Assembly (NCBI RefSeq): GCF_037038585.1
Contig: NC_092521.1
Coordinates: 75,727,398-75,791,397, forward strand
Length of the DNA: 64,000 bases
Direction of reading: 5' to 3'
From: Patagioenas fasciata
Taxonomy: Eukaryota > Chordata > Aves > Columbiformes > Columbidae
Made by a program: the position numbers and the translations under genes. Positions 36,101 to 47,307 of the stretch are shown here, piece after piece; position 1 is the first letter of the stretch; the number at the start of each line of letters is the position of its first letter. The notes beneath the pieces were generated by a model. That model worked only from the letters and a program-made list of their open reading frames with translations, made no database searches and was not told the origin of the DNA.

Positions 36101-38376
36101 GGCCTATGATTTCTGAGGACTTTTGTGGGCACTTTGAGACCTTTGTTCTTAAAAAATTTTCCCAGACCTATGGGTACTTCCCTTAGTCTTTGACAGGGAT
36201 CCCGGGGGAGACAGGTGTCACATCGCATTCCTGTCCTTGGACACTGGAGCACTTTTTGGTGGAGATTACATGTTACTACAGTTTTAGCTCTTTCTCCTTT
36301 GAGTCCCATTGACCCTTTCTGGCGAACCCTATGTTCTTTTGGTGATTCTTTTTACATCTCATGTTCCTGCTTTTGTCTTTAATGCCTTATACTGATACTT
36401 CAGTTTGAGGCACATCTTCTGACGTGTTCCCTCTGTATAGAATATCCTGGAATGAGAACTACCCCACTCTGAACACAGATACAAAGAAAAAAAAAAAAAC
36501 GCCTTTTTGCTACAGTCTACTCTTCTCTAACTGTTCTTTTTAATACCTGCATCATCTGTTTGCTTAGAAGTCCTTTTGTAGGCTGCTATCTCCCGATTAA
36601 GTTTCAAAAAAGAATTACTACTTACTTTTGTTCTCTTAAAAAAGATTTCTCAGGCTCTTTTCTTGGCCTGCATTAACAAGTCTTTATATTAATCCTGATA
36701 AATTTTATTATATTTTTTATTAACCCCTTTCATTTTTTTTTTTTCATTTATTTGTTTGTTTTTTTAAAGATAGTTTTCAGAAGCTTCCTAGCTTGGCTCT
36801 TTGGGCATTCTGGTTGTGTTTTGGTCTTTCTTAAGTTTTTTTTGGGACCTGATTAGCGTATGGCGTGTGCCTGTGAGTTTTATAGTATCTTCAGCCCACC
36901 TCCAAAGATTTCAGTCTGTAAGCTCCTAGCTCCCCCTTTCAATTTTAGTGTTTGAGTTTTGTTTTTCATTTGTTTGCTTAACAAGCTTTGTAATTATTAT
37001 AAAGCGGCTTGTTACCAGTTATATTTTATGAAACAGGTTCTTTCCACTTCTTGAGATCAGATTGAGTGTTTCCTCTGTATGAGAGTTTTTTGTTTTTCAG
37101 CTGTGCATGAGACATAGACAGTGGTCTGCACTTCCATCTGCTGTTGCCACCCTAGCTGGGAGTCACTGAGGTACCCCTTGACCTCTTGTGTTTTTTTTCT
37201 TTCACAGCCTTTCGTATCTGTGCATTTCATAGAATCTCAAATAGTTTCCATCCTGGTTGGATGACCGGTCCTCTGACCATTTATTTTGTTAAGCTTTTGC
37301 TGTTTACTCCAGCTTTTTCGGTTTGTGGGGCCTTTAGTGCTATTTGTTGATTCTCCTAGATTTTTAACACAAGCTTTTCTTTCAGTCCATGATGAAGTGC
37401 ATCACTTTCAGTCTTTTTTGCCTTTTCAGTATTCTGCTGATGGTCTTTTTTTCCAACATGATTTCAGTAAGACTATTGTGTAATTAATGTTGTTTTCCAT
37501 CTAGCTTCTTAGACTTTTAGTGTTCATATACAAGAGTGTATACTTTCACATGTGTGTTTTATTTATCTGCAATTTTTTTAAAAAAGATACTATGTCCTGG
37601 CTTTTCTTTGCCATTTTCTTCCTGCTTGAGTTTTATCAACATCTGTCCTTTCCTTTAGTTGAGAATTACAGGTCTCCATGACATTACTGCTTCTTTCAAA
37701 CCTTATAGTATATTTCTATAACCTCTTCAGTTTGAATGTTTTCCTGTGACCTTTGAAGTGCCAGCAGACTCATTATTCTGGTTTAGATTAAGCTCAACTA
37801 CCTTCTAGAGGCTCCCTCCCTATTCCCAAAGATTGCCTGTTCTTTTGAATTCACTTTTAAACACATTTTCTTAGCTGCCTATTGAACCTTTGCTTGTCAA
37901 TCTGTCTTGTTTTGCAAGTATTTCTCAGAATGCTACCATACTTCTCTGCTTCTTCACTAGCAACCAATATTTTGCCTCCAGAACTTTTCTCTTAACCTTT
38001 CCGATGTTACTGTTATTTGCAGAGCAGCGATGGCCTTTGATTCTTCCTAAACACCTCCAAGGAGCCTTTCCAAATGCTCTGTGAGGTCTGATGCTTTTGT
38101 ATTAAGCAGAGAAGACTGTGATCTCTGGTATTTCAGGCTTTGCGTTCCTGATAATCATTGCTACAACACTGAGGCAGGCAAGGTTCACTCGCAGCTGTCA
38201 GGCAAACTTGGAAAAATGGCCATGAAAATTGTTTTGTACTGAGGGAGAAGATGAATGTCTGTATCCACTTGGACTCACCAAAAAGAATCTTCTGGCAAAA
38301 AGTGCTTGGCTCTGTAGTCAAACACATGGATGATCAGAAGGGTATTTACAGTACGTACATGTCTGTTCACCGTGTT

Positions 38377-38750
38377 ATCACAGAATCACAGAATGTCGAG
38401 TTGGAAGGGACCCACAAGGATCATTGAGTCCAACTCCTGTCCCTGCACAGGACAACCCCACAGTTCACACCATGTGTCTGAAGGTGTTACCCGTTTTCTT
38501 CTTGAACACTGTCAGGCTTGGGGCCGTGACACCTCCCTGGGGAGCCTCTTCCAGTGCTCCACCACCCTCTGGGGGGAGAACCTTTCCTAATGTCCAACCT
38601 AAACCTCCCCTGGCACATCTTCCTGCCATTCCCTTGGGTTCTGTCATTGGTTGCCAAAGAGAAGAGTTCGGTGCCTGCTCCTCCTCCTCCCCTTGTGAGG
38701 AAGCTGTAGCCATGGAGAGGTCTTCTCTCAGTCTCCTCCAGGCACTATTG
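38377..38750 (-). mobile_element. CR1 LINE 3' part (different subfamily)
   Basis: TCACAGAATCACAGAATGTC, GGGACCCACAAGGATCATTG, CAACTCCTGTCCCTGCACAG, GGAGCCTCTTCCAGTGCTCC and CAACCTAAACCTCCCCTGGC are diagnostic of a CR1 copy in reverse. Its 3' sequence (CCCTGCACAGGACAACCCC) differs from the other CR1s here, pointing to another subfamily. Long open frames on both strands at 38.3-38.8 kb are part of it. Confidence 0.93.
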
Positions 38751-39540
38751 GTGCCTGTGTACTAACTCGGACAGACCCTGTCAAGTCAAAGAACAGTTCC
38801 TTTTGATTTCAGCAGCATTATTACACTGTTGCAAAATGCCACACGTCTTATATGGGGGGATTTTACAGCGCACATTGTTCATGACTTTCAAGTTTGAGCA
38901 AAGGCTCCAGGTGACCAGAAAGTTTTCTGGAGGATTTGAATGAAGTCTTGCTACTCTAATAATGTCCCCATGTACTAACAAATACAAAATGGTCTAGAAT
39001 ATGGCCACGAATGCAGAACCGCTTCTTGCTGGTTATATATGGCATCACACAGCAGCTTGGCAGTTGTAATGCTAATCAGAATTATCTGATCCATGTGATG
39101 TGCAAGTTGCTGGACTGATTGTGGATTAATGAGGAGTCAAATATCACTGTGTGCTAACAGCAACTGTAGACTGCACATTAGATTCATTAACAGAGACAAC
39201 TGAATTTCTCAAGACAACAGACTTCGTGAAACAACTGGATTTGAGCCTGATGCTGTTATCATTGATCTGCTAAGCCAAACAGGGAATGCTGGATCAGAGG
39301 CAAAAAATCTCAGACATGCAGCTACGTAGGGCCACAGTGAAAATCAAAAGCTTCATTGACACAGATTTCAGGACGGTTTCATTAAAAGGCTCAATTCAAT
39401 TAATTTTCTGCTAGTGTCCTTGAATATGTTGCACAAAGCCCAATAAAAGAATAATAATAATTAAAAAAACACATGAGAAAGCTTCTAACAGGCAGCTAAG
39501 CAAGAAACACAACCAAAGCTCTATGTTCTTCCCCAGCACT

Positions 39541-39677
39541 GGACACTTTAAAGATTCAGGTGGACAGGGTGCTGGGCCATCTTGTCTAGACCATGCTGTT
39601 GCCAAGTCTGGACCAGAGGGTCCTTGAGGTCCCCTCTAAACTGGTATTCTATGATTCCGTGATGATTCTGTGATGGT
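39541..39677 (+). mobile_element. CR1 LINE 3' tail fragment
   Basis: GGTGGACAGGGTGCTGGGCC, AGAGGGTCCTTGAGGTCCCC and the repeated tail TATTCTATGATTCCGTGATGATTCTGTGATGG at the end mark a short 3' CR1 fragment; the terminal octamers are well kept. Confidence 0.9.
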
Positions 39678-41457
39678 ATGAAAGATAAACCGTGGGTATG
39701 AAAGGCAGAGGAGTTTTTCTAGTTTGTGGCTTCAGAAAATACCATGTGGGCTTGGAAATAGCATCTGACCTTAAAGACACTGCACCATTTCTGAAGTGAA
39801 GACGGACTAATAGTGATGGAACTGATGGAAAAGAAATCTGAGAATGCTGGCCAAAACTTTTCAGTTGTCCTAAATGATGAAGTACTAGCTGAAGCTGTAC
39901 AGCTACTTGGCCAGGAGCAGGGTATGGCAGCTCCTCATAAAATGGAAATTTTTCCAGCTGGCTAGCAGATGGCACATAGTGCAATCAGCCATAAGCAAAT
40001 TCACTAAAATATAAAACCATGGGATAAGATTCATGAGTAGCCAGAAGACTTTTGCAGCTTTTTGGCTTTGTAGAGACGTATTTCTTGAGATGTTAGAGAA
40101 TTGAAATGCTGTCCAAAGGGAAGGGTGATGACATGTCTACTGAAAATCACTGTAGTTCTAATTCTTTCATGTCCTGGAAAAGGCCTTACAGGAAAAGCCG
40201 GGCAATTTTTGCTTTAGAGATGATTAAAGAGATTCTTTCAGTCAGTCAGGTTAATGGAAGATGTCCTGTTTTGATTAAGTGAGACAGTAATCCTTTAACC
40301 TTGTATTTTTTTAAACACTCAACATTTTTGAAAATAAGTGTATGAAATCATATGTAGTTTTAATGTCTGAAGAACATTATTTGCTTGTTTTCATATTTGC
40401 TTTCAGAGAGTGTTTCTCTGATCTTAGGAAAAACTGATTTTAGTAGGAGTTTTATATAGTAAATGTTTCGAGTTAGTTCAAAGTGTGTGGTATTTCAGAT
40501 CCCAGCAGGAGTCTTCTGTATATAGACTGCTGTCAAATTCCAGTAGGTGAAAAGAATAAAGTGAAAAGTACTAAAAGAATGAGAGACCATGGTAAAAGTT
40601 TTTATGCTAAAACTGGTACTTTAAATGCTTGTTTGTTCATTTTTATAGAGTACTTCATCAAGCTGTATGGTTTTATGTAAAACAGTGAAGTGCTCTACAG
40701 CAGCTTTGCTGTTTAAAATTAAACTGAGGGCATGGCATTATCTGGAAAAGGAAAAGAACAGGATGTAGAATGAGAGAAGGTTGTGGGTTTTGGAGAGATG
40801 AGTGAAAGTGATTCTTCAGTTTTGAGTAGTGATAACAAGATTATCACACACTTCTGAAGAATATAGAGGCGTTGGAAAAATTTCTAACAGTAGACTTCCT
40901 AATTTCTTCAGTAATTAAAAGACAGCAAGATAGAAGATACTCAGGAAGACAGAGCTGTCAGGCAAGATCCATGTATTGCAGGCTTAGCCATTATGTTCAA
41001 AAGTGTCATGCTGATATTTTAATTCCATTACCTCTGGTGTATTTTAATTTCTGTGACTAGCAACCAAATAAGAAGGATTTTTTTTTTTTCTTCTTTTTTT
41101 CCCCACCTCCTTTGGAAATGGTTATGGAAACAGGTCAGTTAGCCTTCAGAATTTCTCTTTCCATCCAACATCATCTTTTAACCGGCTGAACGCACTGATG
41201 TTTGCAAATATTGGTCAGGAAGTTACAAGTTTTGAATGTCCTGCTCTCCAAGTTACAATTTCATAAACATTTGGTTCCTCTGAAGCAATAGGAAAATATT
41301 GTTAAAAGTAATTTCCAAAATAAACCCTTACCTAACATGGACTGCTTTTGTTGACTTGACATGTATTTTACAGGGAGGATTGTGAAAAATCCCCCTGTAC
41401 ACAGTAAGGCTTTCTGGAAAGGATAGAAGTTGTAATAATTATTTTTTCATATACTTT

Positions 41458-42048
41458 TGTAAGAAACAATTATTCTACAAATGTAATACGCCCAGGCAGG
41501 ATCTCTTGGCAAAGCATATTTTAATAACGATTTTGCAAGATCAGGTGTTCTACCTAAAGGCAGGCACACCGAATAGGGCAAAAAGCCACTGCTTATATCT
41601 CCCCAAAATCCGGGCCGCAATTTCCCTACCCTGTTCCCCATTGGTCGGGTACTTCAGGGTTTACAGACTATCCCGATGCATACAATCTCCTTCCCCTTAT
41701 CAATGTATTTAAGATATGGATTTCTGGTACTTGGGCTACACTTCCCCCTAAATTAACTTGTCAATACAGGTATCGGTATGTATACAGGTGTCAGTACATA
41801 TTCTGGGAAGAAACTGTGTATTACATTAAGAATTCATAGTCCGATGTCTCTCAGTCCTTCCCCTCTAAATGAGTTTGTAAATACAGGTATCAGTATGTAT
41901 ACAGGTGTCAGTCCGTATTGCGGGAAGAAACTGTGTATTACATTAAGAATTCATAGTCTGATGTCTCTCGGTCCTTCCGCCCTGCTGGGTCTGACGCCAG
42001 GTCCTTAGCTATGTAAAAACAGCAGTTCTTCGTTAAACATTTCTTACA
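41458..42048 (-). mobile_element. Solo LTR of an endogenous retrovirus
   Basis: Read on the minus strand, this 591-bp segment starts TGTAAGAAA and ends TTTCTTACA, a perfect 9-bp terminal inverted repeat of the TG...CA kind. Inside, in correct order, are a CCAAT element (41,640-41,644), a TATA-like GATATAAGC (about 41,591-41,599) and an ATTAAA polyadenylation signal (41,520-41,525). U3 is therefore about 41,570-42,048, with a short R and U5. The U3 contains a 117-bp direct duplication. No internal retroviral genes adjoin it, so it is a solo LTR left by recombination. Flanks (CTTT and CTTC) give only a weak 4-bp target-duplication match. It lies in ADCY2 intron 1, antisense to the gene, about 1.5 kb before exon 2. 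The ERV class is not determined. Confidence 0.8.
41741..41974 (-). repeat. Two-copy 117-bp tandem duplication inside the LTR U3
   Basis: 41,763-41,857 matches 41,880-41,974 with about seven differences, mostly transitions, at a period of 117 bp; the first part of the unit (41,741-41,762 against 41,858-41,879) matches more loosely. Both units carry GTATACAGGTGTCAGT and GAAACTGTGTATTACATTAA. The position, upstream of the CCAAT and TATA elements in the LTR's own direction, is where retroviral enhancers are often duplicated. Confidence 0.9.
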
Positions 42049-42129
42049 CTTCTTAATTGTCAGGCAGAGTAGGGTACATGAAAGATAATCTGCAGCCTGC
42101 AGGATCAGATGTGGACTTTCATCATGGTG

Positions 42130-42335
42130 TTTCCCCTTGGTTTGAACCCGTCAGTGTCCGCATGGAGCGGAGCGGAGCCTCAGCTGAGGGGCGATCTGCT
42201 CCTCTCCCCTTCTGCTGAGATGCGGAGGGTTTTGGTTGAGGTTGGGCCGCGGGTCTGTGTGTGCGAGTGGCTCCCGGTGCGGGGCTGCCCGGTGCTGGGG
42301 TGCTGCTGGCTTCAGGCCAGGTGGTGCCAGGGTCT
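42130..42335. other. Local GC/CpG-rich patch in intron 1
   Basis: About 200 bp with many CpGs (for example GGAGCGGAGCGGAGCC at about 42,163 and GGGCCGCGGGTCTG at about 42,244) in otherwise AT-rich intron, starting 80 bp beyond the outer (U3) end of the LTR. No frame resembles a known protein. It may be a minor intronic CpG island or unrelated inserted DNA. Confidence 0.4.
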
Positions 42336-43532
42336 CAGCAGTTTAGCTCCAGCTATAGCAAGTCTTACATGCATAAGAATGGAAAAAAAAAAGGGACATC
42401 AAAAGGCTTTTAAGTAAGATGTTAAGTACTTAAGTGGAAAACCCAGCACTAAGCAGGATTTATCAGGGCAAAGCCACTACTAAAGAAGGGAAAAATAAAT
42501 TTCTTTGTGCTTACAAATCATCAAATACATATTTTCAGATTGTCCCAAGATTTCACGAGCATGAAAAAAATGGATACGAGGCTTTTGTGCATGAAGTGTA
42601 CCTAGCATTAGTGGAGGATTTTATGCTGTGACAACAGTAGCATTTGGGGCCTGCTTTTGCAATCCTTGTTGCTACAAATGAGCCTCTGGAATTCATAACA
42701 GCTGAAGGAATGAGCAGACATCCTATGACCAGGCTTTGATGCAACACTGTTGTACTTCAACCAGAGATACTTTTGAGCACATACGGGATATAAAATAAAA
42801 TATTTATTATTTTTATTAATGGATTTATTACTAGGTGATTTAAATATATTAGTATAGTGACTTCTATGTAAGTTCTCTAAATAATTTTAAATACTCTTAA
42901 TTCTGAATCTCACTTCAGGTTAGATTCTTGTCCTTGGTCTGGGTGTATTTTGCACATTTTGAAGTAAGCAGTTGCTAAGAGAAAATGTATATGTGTAATA
43001 TAGAGCCCATCCTTCCAGATAATTATTTTTAACAGGAGCAAAATGTATAATACACAGCAAATGTCACTGTCAAAAAGGTTTTTATAGAGTTATGAACACA
43101 CAGTTGATTTGGGAGGCATTCTGACAGCTGCAGTCCTCAATGAGGATGCTTGAATTTCTCCTGCAAATGATACCAATCAGAGAAATCTTTTCGTCTGGAG
43201 CAGAAAGGCTGTGCAGCTTATGCAGGTTGGGTTTGCCTTTTATTTGCTCAGTACTACAGGCCTGATGCATTACTGTACTGTGATTTACAGTTTTCTCAAT
43301 CTGCTTCAGTTCCTCAATTTAGTAAAAGAAGTATCGTACAGTAGTATGGTTCATAGTTGTTTATGAAGTTAAAACTCCAAATGACAGCTTCTTACTGTGA
43401 AAGAAATCCTACTTTGATTCATCTCAGTTTTAATATTCAGCCATGTCTTTCTGAGATCTCTGTGTGCAATCAGTGGTCTGACCTTTAAGTACATTAGTTT
43501 TTAACTTCCTTTTCATTTTCCTCTGTTTCCAG

Positions 43533-43730
43533 GAAATTGAAGACCATGTGGCATTTTTAATAACTGTTCCGACAGCCCTAGCAATCTTTTTGGCCATATT
43601 TATCCTTGTCTGCATAGAACCTGTGTTTAAGAAGCTACTTCGTATATTTTCTCTGGTGGTCTGGGTATGTCTTGTTGCCATGGGATATCTCTTTATGTGT
43701 TTTGGAGGAATCATCTGCCCCTGGGACCAG
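43533..43730 (+). CDS. ADCY2: ADCY2 coding exon 2 (TM2 and TM3)
   Basis: 198 nt, exactly 66 codons, phase 0 at both ends, giving residues 78-143. It starts EIEDHVAFLITVP and ends CFGGIICPWDQ. Two hydrophobic segments, about residues 84-106 and 113-135, are TM2 and TM3 of the first six-helix bundle; between them the loop IEPVFKKLLR carries positive charges, as expected on the cytosolic side. The acceptor is a pyrimidine tract ending TTTCCAG before GAA, and the donor is CAG followed by GTAAGA, both strong consensus sites. The peptide matches ADCY2 as I know it and joins exon 1 without a frame break. No stop, frameshift or odd codon is present, so the gene looks intact as far as it is visible. 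Its neighbours are an 18.6-kb intron upstream and more than 20 kb of intron downstream. Confidence 0.97.
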
Positions 43731-45199
43731 GTAAGAGTGTCATTACTATTAATTTTACTTCATTGGGTACATTTTCAAGAACCATTCCATGCAAAAATAT
43801 TAATATTCATTTTTGTGGGACATGTCATAAAATGTTTTTGTGACTAAGTGTTTGCATGCTGAAACTCCCTGCCTCTATTATATAAATAGCAAAGAGATGT
43901 GCATGCTGAGGATATGGAAATATTTGAAGGAATTTGAAGGATTTTGCTTTTATATTTTAAGCTCCTTTGCATAAAGAACATTTGATTCCAGTCACCAACT
44001 TCTTTGTATAGTGAATGTTTGATTATAGTGACCAATTAACATGGCATAAATGCTAGTTTGTTCAAGCCTGCTGTTTCTATCTTCTTCCACTTCAAATGTT
44101 CAAGCTCTGAGTGTAGGCTTTCTGTGTTCTTCAGGATGTTCTCTAGCATTGTGAGAGGAAAAATGTATTGGGAGTTTCCTTACATTTATAGGGAAATAAA
44201 TAAACATGCAAAAAATGAAGTGCCCTTGACATTTTTAAAATTTTATCATGAAGACAAAGCAAAAATATAATTGCATTTTAATGCAGCGCTTTGAAGTATC
44301 AATAAACGATGTGCAATATCCAGCACTGTGCCTGATCAACTCTTCTGTGTTCTGCCATATCCTTTTCCTTTTCCCAAGCCTCTCTACGTGGAAATACTGC
44401 TGATATAATAATTGTAAAACCCTTCAAAGGATAGAAAAAGGCTTTAAAATATATAAATATGTCTTCTGAAAATTTCATGCTGATTCCATGAGTTTGTTAC
44501 GACCTTTAAATGGTAGTGCTGTACCTGGGGTGCCTTCTAGGTCTTCAAGATAAACTTGAAACAAATTCTCTGACTTGTTATTCAGATCCTGCAAAGACTT
44601 ATGCAAATACTGAACTTTAAGTATGCAAGTAGTTCCTTTGAAATCTTTAATTCAAATGATTTAAATTACTGGTGTCTGTTGGTAATATTAGTTTTCGAGC
44701 CCTTACCTTTGTGGGTGACTTTTATATTCTCATTTTCTTGGAAGGTTCAGAGATTAATTAGCTATGAAACCGCCTTCTTGCCTTTTTTTTTATCTCAAGT
44801 ATTTGAAACTACTGAACCGGGCCACACTTGTATGTAATAAAATGCAAATCAGAACATTTTTCTTCAGATACAGATTTCACCATGGGAGTCCCTGTATCTT
44901 TGTGATGTCAAGGATAGATAATTCACAGGGTTTTACTACTTTGATGTATTCCTTTTCATTACCAGTTGTGGGATGTCATGCTAGAATGCTTCAGGCTTTC
45001 AAGCTTAGATGCAAACATTTAGTTAGAAATATTATTTGTTCATTGCCAGTTCTATTGAGTTTAATTTTGATATGTGAAAGATCCGATAATGATTTTCCAA
45101 AGCATGAAAGAGATCTAAGAGGGATGCTGATGTCTCCATCCCAGGGTTGCATTTAGCCTGTGAAGTCTATTTGCTTCCCTCTTAGGAAAGATGCAGGCA

Positions 45200-45650
45200 T
45201 TCCCTGGCACCCAAGGGATGTGGCTGGTGGTGTGAGGCAGGGAGGGCTGCAGAGCTCCAGGGAAAAGGCATCATCTTCCCGTAGGTTGCCAGGACACAAG
45301 TCCTATGCTGTTTCAGTCTGCTTCTTGCTTTGCGTGCGGGCGTCGCTTGAAGAAGCAGATATTTGGGAGGGAGCTGCAGGATTGTTCTGCCAGCAGCAGC
45401 CGGCTCCGGGCAGCTGCTGCCTTGCCGAGCGCTGCAGAGGCTCCAGCCCAGAGCGGGCAGGGCTTTTCCAAATAGCCTGCACCCAGCTGCAGATACGGGG
45501 CTTAACTCCAGCGTGTGGGTGTCTTAAGCATCTGTTGGGAGAGAGGCGATGCCAGGGTGGCCCTTGGCCACTACTGGGAGTTGGACATTGTGTGACTCCC
45601 CACAGTGGGAACCTTTGCTTCCCCAGACCCATTTTTTTCCCCTTCAAATA
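45200..45650 (+). other. GC-rich stretch with a 163-codon open frame, unassigned
   Basis: Intronic stretch of raised GC content holding an open frame that begins with a GTG at 45,160 and ends at 45,651. The product (Cys- and Gly-rich) shows no domain, signal peptide or membrane helix that I know, and the antisense strand is open as well. Few stops in GC-rich DNA explain it; I do not call a gene. Confidence 0.35.
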
Positions 45651-47019
45651 GCAGCGCTGTTTTGGCGATCACTTTTGTAGGTGTACTTCCGCCTAGTGTC
45701 AGCTAAGAGTATACTATGGGAATATGGGAAACTTTCGGGGAATTTGACACCTTACACAACAGACTAATCACAGGTTTGATGTTTTTGAACGTTTGTAGAA
45801 ACGCAGTGAGCAGTAAAATACTGCCGTGTATTCCTGTGATGCTGGTGTTTTGATTGTTCTGCATCAAGAATACGTAGGTCAATACTCAGTGTTCTCTCCT
45901 ATAATTATACATGAAAGCAAATCTGAAAAATCCTTCCTCAGTGATCACTGACAGTTTCTTTGTTGAAGTGTTACATTTTGTGAGTTTTAGAAACATTTCG
46001 CTTGGCTTATTAGGGTGTTTTTGTTTCTCCTTTGTCCTCTTTATGAAAGAAAAGAAATATGAATTAAAATTTAAATTAGTTCTGTTTCAAATATGTTTTT
46101 GTCAACATAGCTAATTAATTTTTTTTTTTTTAATTCACAAGAGCCAGTTCATGCACTCTTATTTACTAACCACATGCTTTATTTTAATTTCGTGCAAATT
46201 ACAGCCTAATTTTTGTTCTGGTCCAGCAAAGTTTACAAATACTCTTTTCATCCTATCTTTCATGTCTCTGAATCCTAAGCTTGCTAAAAATATGGCATTT
46301 CTTAATTTTAACAGTAACTACTGAAAGATAAATTTTCTGCATACCATACTTTATAGAAATAACATGTTATTCTCTCATTTGTGCACAAGTCTTCTCCCTT
46401 TAAGGCGCAGTCTCTCATTCTTTAAAGTTTGGCTTAGTTATTTGAATGTTCCTTTTGGCTGCTTACAACTGCTAAATGCAGTTTTTCTCTTGTCTGAAGG
46501 AACCTTAGGTGTGAACTTTTGCAGTTTTGTTTACAATAAAAATACCATGTTGGAGAGACTATTTCGGTTATGAACTCAATATATATTTAATACAGAACAG
46601 TTTCTCCTGAGCCTGCAGGCAGATAGCTCAAATAACTTTCACGAACAGTAGAGGGCTGGAAATGAAGTGGCTGGTCAGGGCCGTTTTTTTTTGTTGCTGT
46701 TAGAAACCTGTGGGCTGATGTGAAGTAAGTGCAAATCATAATTGGTTTCAGCTATCTTTTTGCGGTCCCTGAAGACTGCTTTTATCTGTCTGCATTTCCT
46801 TCTCTCTTGTTCAGCTGCAGCTTTGGATAGAACACTGTTACCAGGTGGGTGTGTGGCTGCTGTTTGAAGGGAAAGGCAGCACAGCTGTAGATGGTTACTC
46901 CATCCCTTGAGCTGGTCTGTAAGCCCCGTCCTGGCTCTGTAATCACCTGCTGAGCCTGATCCAAAGACTGTGTGGAGACAGTCATGAACCCATCAACGAG
47001 AGGAGCTGGGGTGTTAGCA

Positions 47020-47307
47020 TTAGGCTCTTCAGTGGTGCCCGAAGACAGGATGGGGGACAATGGGCACAGACTGAAGCACAGGAGGTTCCATCTGAATATG
47101 AGGAGAAACTTGTTTACTTTGAGGGTGCCAGAGCCCTGGAACAGGCTACCCAGAGAGGTGTGGAGTCTCCTTCTCTGGAGACATTCAAAACCATCCTGGA
47201 CACATTCCTGTGCAATCTGCTCTGGGTGAACCTGCTTTAGCTGGTGGGTTGGACTAGATGATCTCCAGAGGTCCCTTCCAACCCCAACCATTCTGTGATT
47301 CTGTGAG
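47020..47307 (+). mobile_element. CR1 LINE 3' part
   Basis: CAATGGGCACAGACTGAAGC, AGGAGGTTCCATCTGAATAT, GGAACAGGCTACCCAGAGAG, TGGACTAGATGATCTCCAGA and the tail CATTCTGTGATTCTGTGAG. Well preserved. Confidence 0.95.

Larger units (their letters stand above)
24977..43532 (+). other. ADCY2: ADCY2 intron 1
   Basis: 18,556 bp from donor GTAAGA to the acceptor before exon 2, phase 0. The first 300 bp are still CpG island. Contents recognised: a Ngaro-like reverse-transcriptase relic (29.8-31.3 kb, minus), CR1 copies at 32.8, 38.4 and 39.5 kb, and a solo LTR at 41.46-42.05 kb. T- or A-runs occur at 25,854-25,868, 27,552-27,576, 31,800-31,850, 36,487-36,499 and 41,078-41,100. I see nothing nameable in 25.3-29.8, 33.2-38.4, 39.7-41.4 or 42.35-43.5 kb, and no further exon-like frame. 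Confidence 0.9.
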
